DNA of 64,000 bases from Tolypothrix bouteillei VB521301 (lineage in GTDB: Bacteria; Cyanobacteriota; Cyanobacteriia; Cyanobacteriales; Nostocaceae), in NCBI RefSeq assembly GCF_000760695.4, contig NZ_JHEG04000001.1, forward strand, positions 3,754,452-3,818,451. Reading direction: 5' to 3'. The notes below the pieces were generated by a model. The model was given only the letters and a program-made list of their open reading frames with translations, was not told the DNA's origin and made no database searches. The position numbers were made by a program, and so were the translations under genes. Positions 57,699 through 64,000 of the stretch are shown piece after piece (positions within the stretch are counted from its first letter, which is position 1; the number at the start of each line of letters is the position of its first letter).

Positions 57699-57995
57699 CT
57701 ACCATCTCCTTTCCACAGCTTCCTCATACATTTTTATTTGTTCTGGTGTTAAATCATTTAACGTTCCAGAAACAGCCTCTAGTACTAAAATACTGTCAAT
57801 TCTCTTAATTAAATCATCATTAGTGATAGCTTTAAGTTCTTCAGTTGAAAATCTCTTAAACAGATTTGCTATAAGTTGAATCATTTCATCTGTATTTAAT
57901 CTTTCCTGATATAAATTATTTCCTTGAATTAAATTCTTGACTATTTGACATATATGAGATAAAAGGATTTCTTTTTCTTCAAAAACTTCTTGCAT
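57699..57995 (-). CDS. Probable antitoxin of module 2
   Basis: 98 residues, helical and acidic, no membrane segment. Its end lies two bases before the preferred start of the PIN toxin, so the two are coupled. Residues 60-98 (IKRIDSILVLEAVSGTLNDLTPEQIKMYEEAVERRW) look like a toxin-embracing tail: the LTPEQIKMYEEAV..RW ending recurs in short antitoxins. No DNA-binding motif is obvious, and the sequence is unrelated to the module 1 antitoxin. Called antitoxin by position and size. Confidence 0.6.
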   Translation of the reverse strand: MQEVFEEKEILLSHICQIVKNLIQGNNLYQERLNTDEMIQLIANLFKRFSTEELKAITNDDLIKRIDSILVLEAVSGTLNDLTPEQIKMYEEAVERRW

Positions 57996-58113
57996 AACTT
58001 ACCACGAATTTTTTAGATCTTATCTAAATATTACTTTAACAACTTCTCCCCTCCCTCTGCGTCCAAGGCATCTACAGTTGACTTGTGACCAATGACCAGC
58101 CATTAGTTCCTCG

Positions 58114-58134
58114 TTCCCGCGCTTTGCGCGGGAA
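58114..58134. repeat. Perfect TTCCCGCGC hairpin
   Basis: TTCCCGCGC (58114-58122) pairs with GCGCGGGAA (58126-58134), three-base loop. It lies about 55 bases beyond the 3' end of the Omp85 gene (minus strand), probably as its terminator, and is related to the CTCGTTCCC palindrome at 39400. Confidence 0.6.
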
Positions 58135-58188
58135 TGCTTCCTTGAACTACTCCAACTCAGCTTGCGTTGCGGACTGACGCCGATTTTA

Positions 58189-60237
58189 TTAAAAACGCTG
58201 ACCGATACCAAAATGCAATCTGCTTTCACCTTGGTCATTTAAACCAAAGTCAGCCCGAATCAGACCCAAAGGAGAATCAAAACGCAGACCAGCCCCATAG
58301 CCAAAACCAGTTCCTGGTTTATTCCGAACCCCACCAGGATTATCCAACACAGTATCGCCAGACCCTAAATCAGAGGCAAAATCAGCAAATACGACACCGC
58401 CCAACGCATCCAAAATAGGAATGGGGAAGCGATATTCTGCAGAAGCCAAGACGTAAGTGCGACCGCTACCAATATCACCACCATCATAACCCCGTACAGA
58501 ATTAGGACCGCCTAAGTTAAAGGTTTCATAGGGTGGTAAATCGCCAAGCACTGTCCCTGCTTGTAAGTTCAAAGCAAAGACTTGCGGTTTTTTAGATTCA
58601 AATAGCTGAATGGGTTGAAATTGAGTGTAGTTTGCCTTGATTCGATTCATGGAAATTTGTCCGTTTCCAATCGGAATTGATTGTTCGGTACTCAGTTTCA
58701 GTATGGAACCACTTGTTGGATTTGAGGGGTTATCGCGGAAATCTTTGGTAGCAGTGAAAGACACGGTAGCTAAATCATCAATACCAGTACCGCTAAAAGA
58801 CAGTTGATTTCCCTGTTCGTCAAAGGGTGTGATATTACCTTCGCGATCGCGAATGCTGACACGGGTATAATTGAAACCTAAAGAAGTATCCCAATCATCA
58901 ATTGGTCTGGTGAAACTCAGACTACCTCCAATCTTTCCTTCCCGAATTCGATCGCCATCAGCCAGTTTCACATCACCATCAAAAGTGTCAGAAAGTCCCC
59001 GTTTGCGAAAGGTAGTTATGCTGTAACCCAAGCGGTCTGGATTTGATGCGCGGTAGGGGCTAGTAAATTTACTTTCAAACTGAATATCGCGACGACCAAC
59101 TTGAACATTGACACCTAATGTATCGTTACTTCCACCAACATTTCGGTCATTATAATTGAGCGTACCTACTATCCCTTGGTCAGCACTGTAATTACCACCT
59201 ACGTTTACAGAACGTGCGCCTGTTTCCTTCAGTTGATAAATGACATCTAGTTTTGTCGCATCACCCTCTAAAGCAACATTCACATTTTCAAACAATCCCG
59301 TTTTATAGAGTTGCTGTAAGTCCTGCTTGACTACACTTTCTTGAAAGAGTTGACCCGACTTCAGTTTCAGTTGTTGGCGCAAGAAATCTTGTTTGGTGCG
59401 TCCTCTGACAGGCTGACCCTTATCATCAACTGTTTTACCTTCTTCGTTCACAAAGCGAATTTGAACGCTACCAATAACACCTTCGCCAACGTTGACAGTC
59501 AAAATCCCATCTTGACTTGGGGTGATTGATATGACTCGTGCAATTTTATAACCATTATCAGCGTACCATTTATTGATTTGTTCCACGACTGCTTTCAAAG
59601 CATTGGGGCTGATGGCTGTTCCTACTTGGGATTGAAAACGTTCCCAAGCAACTTGATAAGTCAGTGCTTTAGCTCCAGAAAGTTGAATGGAACGCACAAT
59701 TACGGGTTCAACTTGATAGACAACATTCAAACCTGTTGGTGTCGTACTACTGTTAACGCGAGCATTTATAAATAAACCCGTATCTAAAATAGCTGCAACA
59801 TCCTGCTGTAACTGAGTTTGACTCGTTTCACCACCAGCTTGGGTTTTAATTTTACTACGAATAATTTGCTCTAATTCTTCAGTTGCACCCTCTATTTTTA
59901 CCTCTGTGGCTGTCACGACTAGGTCGTTAGCGGGACTCGGGGCTGGGGATTGGCGATTGGGCGATGAGGAAGATGAGGGAGAAAATTCTACCGTGTCCCC
60001 CTTGTCTACCCTATCCCCACTTGTTCCCGGTGTTTGAGAAAATTGTTCGATGACTATATTTTCTGGTTTGGCGATCGCCTCCGAGGGTAAGGGTGTTTCT
60101 TCAGCAGTGGGAACGACTACGTTGTTGACATTCTCTCCTTGAGTGGGAACATTAGAAGGAGCAGCGATTGCTTGTTGAGTGACGTTGCTAGCCGTCAAAG
60201 TCGCTAGGGTGAAAATTGCAGCAGAAGAAACTCGCAT
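58189..60237 (-). CDS. Omp85/BamA-family outer-membrane protein
   Basis: 682 residues. A signal peptide (MRVSSAAIFTLATLTASN...IAAP) precedes a Ser/Pro linker (SPSSSSSPNRQSPAPSP), three POTRA-like repeats (about 105-345; VVTATEVKIEGATEELE, VVRSIQLSGAKALTYQV, GKTVDDKGQPVRGRTKQDFL) and a 16-strand barrel ending in GIGQRF, with the VRGYDGGDIGSGRT loop (the VRGY-type motif inside the barrel). Cyanobacterial Omp85 inserts other barrel proteins into the outer membrane; three POTRA units is the cyanobacterial/plastid number. Gene symbol withheld because several paralogues exist. It is divergent from the LpxB-related gene. Confidence 0.88.
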   Translation of the reverse strand: MRVSSAAIFTLATLTASNVTQQAIAAPSNVPTQGENVNNVVVPTAEETPLPSEAIAKPENIVIEQFSQTPGTSGDRVDKGDTVEFSPSSSSSPNRQSPAPSPANDLVVTATEVKIEGATEELEQIIRSKIKTQAGGETSQTQLQQDVAAILDTGLFINARVNSSTTPTGLNVVYQVEPVIVRSIQLSGAKALTYQVAWERFQSQVGTAISPNALKAVVEQINKWYADNGYKIARVISITPSQDGILTVNVGEGVIGSVQIRFVNEEGKTVDDKGQPVRGRTKQDFLRQQLKLKSGQLFQESVVKQDLQQLYKTGLFENVNVALEGDATKLDVIYQLKETGARSVNVGGNYSADQGIVGTLNYNDRNVGGSNDTLGVNVQVGRRDIQFESKFTSPYRASNPDRLGYSITTFRKRGLSDTFDGDVKLADGDRIREGKIGGSLSFTRPIDDWDTSLGFNYTRVSIRDREGNITPFDEQGNQLSFSGTGIDDLATVSFTATKDFRDNPSNPTSGSILKLSTEQSIPIGNGQISMNRIKANYTQFQPIQLFESKKPQVFALNLQAGTVLGDLPPYETFNLGGPNSVRGYDGGDIGSGRTYVLASAEYRFPIPILDALGGVVFADFASDLGSGDTVLDNPGGVRNKPGTGFGYGAGLRFDSPLGLIRADFGLNDQGESRLHFGIGQRF

Positions 60238-60392
60238 AATACTAGCCTGATTTACTGGGAGTTAGTGTGTAATGCTCTACAGAGGTTGGGCGATGGGGAT
60301 AGTACTAACTTCCAGCTGCTTCGCCGATTAATTGATACCCCCATGTATCCCTCTTATCCCACAAGACAGTTCATTTTAAGTTTTTGTTTCTT

Positions 60393-61757
60393 ATGAGCGA
60401 TCTATCACAACTCCCCCTAGCCTCTCAGTACCAAAACGAAACTTCTCGCTTGCGATTACTTGCTATTAGTAACGGACACGGGGAAGATGTCATCGCCGTT
60501 CGTATTTTGCAGGAACTTCAGCAACAGCCCAATCCCCCAGAGATTTTTGCCTTACCAATCGTGGGAGAGGGACACGCCTACCATCAGTTAGATATTCCCA
60601 TTATTGGTTCGGTACGCACCATGCCCTCAGGTGGTTTTATATATATGGATGGACGCCAATTCCTGCGAGATGTGGGCGGTGGTTTGTTACAACTGACGCT
60701 CGATCAACAGAAAACAATACGCAACTGGGTTAACACGCAACAAAGCTTGGGGTATAAAAATGCTATTTTGGCAGTAGGAGATATTGTTCCATTGTTATTT
60801 GCATCTTTAAGTAATACCAACTATGCTTTTGTGGGAACGGCAAAATCGGAATATTACGTGAGAGATGAAATTGGGATATTGAAACGGAAAAACCAAGCGA
60901 CATGGTTGGAACACTTTTCCGGCTCGGTTTATCACCCTTGGGAACGCTTGCTGATGAGCCGTCCTCGTTGCAAAGCCGTATTTCCAAGAGATGCACTCAC
61001 ATCAGAGGTCTTGAAAAATTTCTCCATTCCTGCGTTTGATATGGGTAACCCGATGATGGATGGCTTGGAACCATCTTTTCCAACTCAACGATTTTACAAC
61101 CTTGATGCAGAACAACAGGAAGTTATTCGCCCTCTGGTTGTGACTCTGCTACCTGGTTCCCGTCCTCCTGAAGCTTACAATAACTGGCATCAAATTACGA
61201 TCGCAGTTTCTAGTGTGATGGAATTGTTCCAGGAAAGAGATTTTATGGGACATTTCTCTAAGACAGTCGTCTTCTTGGGAGCGATCGCTCCGAGCTTGCA
61301 TTTTGAAAGTATGCGCCAAATGCTGCAATCTCAAGGTTGGCGTCCCCATGCAGAACTACCAGTAAAAATTTCCGATCGAAATGCCCTGTCATTTAAGCAG
61401 AAAAATGCTTATTTTGTACTGACTCAAAATGCATATAACGATTGCTTGCATATGGCAGATTTAGCCATTGCAATGGCTGGAACGGCAACAGAACAATTTG
61501 TAGGTCTGGGCAAACCTGCAATTATCTTTCCCGGAAAGGGTCCTCAGTTTACCGCCGCCTTTGCTGAAGCCCAAAGCCGTCTTTTAGGACCCTCAGTCAT
61601 TCTCATTCAAGACCCGGCTGCGACTGCTAGTGTCGTGCGAAGTCTTTTATACAATCCCGATACTTTACAAGTCATTGCAGAAAATGGCGTGCGAAGGATG
61701 GGAAAACCAGGTGCTGCTAAACGTATTGCTGACTGTTTCATGGAGCTATTAGGTTAG
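60393..61757 (+). CDS. LpxB-related glycosyltransferase-like protein (lipid-A-disaccharide synthase-related)
   Basis: Start at ATG 60393 (MSDLSQLPLASQ); a TTG nine bases earlier is open too. 454 residues. ISNGHGEDVIAVRILQEL, PIVGEGHAY, LAVGDIVPLLFA, VTLLPGSRPPEAY and AMAGTATEQFVGLGKPAIIFPG are the layout of the lipid-A-disaccharide-synthase-related family of cyanobacteria, similar to LpxB in fold (GT-B) but distinct from the LpxB that works in lipid A synthesis. It may act on an envelope glycolipid; the reaction is unknown. It shares the divergent region with the Omp85 gene, another envelope function. Confidence 0.8.
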   Translation: MSDLSQLPLASQYQNETSRLRLLAISNGHGEDVIAVRILQELQQQPNPPEIFALPIVGEGHAYHQLDIPIIGSVRTMPSGGFIYMDGRQFLRDVGGGLLQLTLDQQKTIRNWVNTQQSLGYKNAILAVGDIVPLLFASLSNTNYAFVGTAKSEYYVRDEIGILKRKNQATWLEHFSGSVYHPWERLLMSRPRCKAVFPRDALTSEVLKNFSIPAFDMGNPMMDGLEPSFPTQRFYNLDAEQQEVIRPLVVTLLPGSRPPEAYNNWHQITIAVSSVMELFQERDFMGHFSKTVVFLGAIAPSLHFESMRQMLQSQGWRPHAELPVKISDRNALSFKQKNAYFVLTQNAYNDCLHMADLAIAMAGTATEQFVGLGKPAIIFPGKGPQFTAAFAEAQSRLLGPSVILIQDPAATASVVRSLLYNPDTLQVIAENGVRRMGKPGAAKRIADCFMELLG

Positions 61758-61914
61758 GATGAAACTAGGATAAACGGCAAAAAAAGAGTTACATTTTTGA
61801 CTTTATAACTCTAGGAATTGTAACGTATCTTTTTGATTTAGGTTGTGCTTGATAGGATGGTTCAAAAAACGGGAACACTATACCTCAGGAACCATCCTTA
61901 ATTTGGAATGCCAA

Positions 61915-64000
61915 GTGAACACCTCCACAACCAATAGAGATAAAAAAATCTCTGCAAATAAAAAATGGTCGCTTCGGCTAGTTTTAGTCGTACCGTTTGT
62001 AGTGCAAGTCTTTACAGCAGTGGGAGTTACCGGATGGCTGTCGCTACGCAACGGTCAAAAAGCCGTTAACGACGTTGCGACTCAATTGAGAAGTGAAACA
62101 AGCCAACGCATTAAACACCAGATTCTGACTTACTTGGATGAACCCCATAAGATGAATGAAGTGGTGGCTTCTAGTATCAAAAGCTGGCAAATTAACAGAA
62201 CTGACTATTCTGAATTAGAGCGTTACTTATGGTATTTAGTGCAACAAGACATAGTGAACTTTATTCAATTTAGTAGTGTTCAAGGAGAATCTGTTGGAGT
62301 TGAACGTGAAGTTGATGGTGAAATTGTTCTCAAATATAAAGACCAAAAAACTGCCCCAAAAAGAAACGTTTATCAGCTCGACAATCAAGGTAGAAGAATT
62401 AAGTTGATTGAAGCCCTAGACTACGACTCGCGGACTCGACCTTGGTATAAAGCGGCGGTGAAAGTAGGGAAACCAATTTGGAGTGAGTTTTTTAAGCGCG
62501 TGAGTCATTCATCTGTAGCGATTTCTTTGAACAATCCCGTATACAGTGACACAGGTCAGATCCTTGGAGTTGTGAACAACTTATTTGATATAAAGCAAAT
62601 TCATCGCTTCCTGCGAGAGATCGAGATAGGTCGTATGGGACAAACTTTTATTATCGAACGATCTGGGAATTTGGTAGCTAGTTCGGTTATCAAAGAATCG
62701 TTTGCCATTCAAGGAAAAGAGCTAGAGAGAATTGAAGCCAAGAATGCTAACAATCCCATAATTCGCGCTACAGCCCGGTCGTTACAAAAGTCTGTAGGAA
62801 ACCTCAATACCATCACCAGTAGCCGACAGATAGATTTTATCTTTAATGGCGAACGACAATTCGTGCAAGTGGTTCCTTTACAAGATGGTCGGGGAATTGA
62901 CTGGCTTATTGTGGTTGTGGTACCCGAATCGGACTTTATGGAACGCATCAATAACAATACCCGCACTACGATTTTTTTGTGTTTGGGAGCTTTAGTGCTA
63001 GCTTCTGTATTTGGTGTTTTCACCTCTCGTTGGATTAGCCGTCCTATTTTGCGCTTGAAAAAAGCTTCTGCTGCTATAGCCAAGGGGAATTTAGACCAAA
63101 AAGTAGAGGTAGGAAACATAGCAGAATTGGGCATATTGTCAACTTCTTTTAACCAAATGGCACAACAGCTACGTGAATCCTTCCGTGCTTTAGAAAAGAC
63201 GAATCAGGAACTAGAAGCGCGAGTGGATGAGCGAACTGTGGAACTCAAAGCAGCTAAAGAAGCTGCAGATAAGGCTAATCAAGCCAAAAGCGAATTTTTG
63301 ACAAATATGAGCCACGAACTCCGTACTCCATTAAATGGCATTTTAGGATATGCACAAATTTTGCGTCGTTCGGAAGCTTTAACGGAAAAAGGTCGTAAGG
63401 GAATTGAAATTATTTATCAGTGCGGTTCTCATTTGTTAACTTTAATTAATGATGTTTTAGACCTTTCAAAAATTGAAGCTCAGAAAATGGAGCTTTATCC
63501 AAATAATTTTCATTTTTTATCCTTTTTAGAAGGTGTTGTAGAAATTTGTCGTCTTCGTGCGGAGCAAAAAGGTATTACATTTATTTATCACGCAGATGCC
63601 CATCTTCCACAAAGTATTAATGCTGATGAGAAACGATTGCGTCAGGTTTTAATTAATCTACTGGGTAATGCTGTAAAGTTTACTGATACGGGAGGAGTAA
63701 CTTTTAGTGTTTCTGTTTTGAAAAACTATGAAATGACCCAACAAGACGCTGTTCAAAATTCACCTACAAAACTTATAACTAGGATAGTTCGGTTTCAAGT
63801 TCAAGACACGGGAGTTGGTTTACAAGAAGAACAATTGCAGAAAATCTTTGTACCTTTTGAACAAGTGGGTGATATAAAAAAGCAGTCGGAAGGTACGGGT
63901 TTGGGTTTACCTATTAGCAACAGGATTGTATCACTTATGGGTAGCACTTTGAAAGTAGAAAGTGAATTGGGCAAGGGCAGTACTTTCTGGTTTGATGTAG
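61915..64000 (+). CDS. Membrane sensor histidine kinase (dCache, HAMP, HisKA, ATPase), cut by window edge
   Basis: A GTG at 61915 opens a frame that runs off the right end (695 codons visible). Membrane helix 1 (about 20-42) and helix 2 (about 350-372) bracket a periplasmic dCache-like sensor (about 45-345), with [13 protein letters not shown] as its ligand-site motif. HAMP (370-425) and a coiled coil follow, then HisKA with phospho-His467 in [12 protein letters not shown], and the ATPase with N box [11 protein letters not shown]1 DTGVGL and G2 GTGLGLP. Receiver or HPt domains may follow beyond the window. The start is uncertain: no clear ribosome site, and the frame is open further upstream. 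Ligand unknown. Confidence 0.88.
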   Translation, partial: MNTSTTNRDKKISANKKWSLRLVLVVPFVVQVFTAVGVTGWLSLRNGQKAVNDVATQLRSETSQRIKHQILTYLDEPHKMNEVVASSIKSWQINRTDYSELERYLWYLVQQDIVNFIQFSSVQGESVGVEREVDGEIVLKYKDQKTAPKRNVYQLDNQGRRIKLIEALDYDSRTRPWYKAAVKVGKPIWSEFFKRVSHSSVAISLNNPVYSDTGQILGVVNNLFDIKQIHRFLREIEIGRMGQTFIIERSGNLVASSVIKESFAIQGKELERIEAKNANNPIIRATARSLQKSVGNLNTITSSRQIDFIFNGERQFVQVVPLQDGRGIDWLIVVVVPESDFMERINNNTRTTIFLCLGALVLASVFGVFTSRWISRPILRLKKASAAIAKGNLDQKVEVGNIAELGILSTSFNQMAQQLRESFRALEKTNQELEARVDERTVELKAAKEAADKANQAKSEFLTNMSHELRTPLNGILGYAQILRRSEALTEKGRKGIEIIYQCGSHLLTLINDVLDLSKIEAQKMELYPNNFHFLSFLEGVVEICRLRAEQKGITFIYHADAHLPQSINADEKRLRQVLINLLGNAVKFTDTGGVTFSVSVLKNYEMTQQDAVQNSPTKLITRIVRFQVQDTGVGLQEEQLQKIFVPFEQVGDIKKQSEGTGLGLPISNRIVSLMGSTLKVESELGKGSTFWFDV

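Overview
The window reads as chromosomal DNA from a filamentous, hormogonium-forming cyanobacterium, most likely Nostocales. The evidence is psaA and psaB, a full hmp (hormogonium motility and polysaccharide) chemotaxis-like locus with hmpF divergent beside it, a ferredoxin-dependent sulfite reductase, many octamers GCGATCGC (the cyanobacterial HIP1 palindrome), and intergenic heptamer repeats (TAATGGC / ATTCATA types). I saw no rRNA, CRISPR array, prophage or intact transposase.

Layout. 1-2.6 kb: 5' end of sir (minus), a secreted beta-rich protein, and a zinc-ribbon DUF6671-like protein. 3.2-8.5 kb: a four-gene ABC transporter operon of the Nrt/Cmp family. Substrate-site residues in the first protein fit CmpA (bicarbonate) better than NrtA (nitrate). 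8.7-14 kb: an ADP-ribosylglycohydrolase, an 81-residue relic resembling the C-terminus of an IscB-type RNA-guided nuclease, cutA, a helix-turn-helix/acidic protein overlapping a membrane protein, and a conserved hypothetical. 14.1-20.4 kb: tRNA-Arg(UCU), a double-domain M16 peptidase, DNA repair genes nth and ung, a small HAD protein and tilS. 20.5-21.0 kb: a relBE-like toxin-antitoxin pair.

21.1-34.2 kb: the hmp locus. hmpF (coiled coil) is divergent from hmpA (PatA-type), hmpB (CheY), hmpC (CheW), hmpD (methyl-accepting protein) and hmpE (giant CheA hybrid). In N. punctiforme these control type IV pilus motility and polysaccharide secretion. The HmpA receiver domain here has lost its phospho-acceptor aspartate. 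34.4-39.4 kb: prolyl oligopeptidase, a YegS-type lipid kinase and a metallophosphoesterase. 39.4-48.9 kb: a proline-rich lipoprotein divergent from psaA, psaB and a second tandem psaB. The two psaB copies share a 647-bp stretch identical at every base, yet differ in one loop.

49.0-58.0 kb: accessory DNA. It holds a DUF262/DUF1524 (GmrSD-like) nuclease, a DUF433/DUF5615 toxin-antitoxin pair, a solitary N4-cytosine-type methyltransferase, an SGNH hydrolase, a Ser/Thr kinase, a gene remnant and two adjacent PIN-toxin modules. 58.2-64 kb: an Omp85 outer-membrane assembly protein divergent from an LpxB-related protein, then a dCache/HAMP histidine kinase running off the right edge.

All names come from reading protein motifs by eye; no database search was run. 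I found no clearly new multi-gene system. The most interesting candidates are the methyltransferase/nuclease/toxin cluster, the tandem psaB pair, the degenerate HmpA receiver, and the structured psaA leader.
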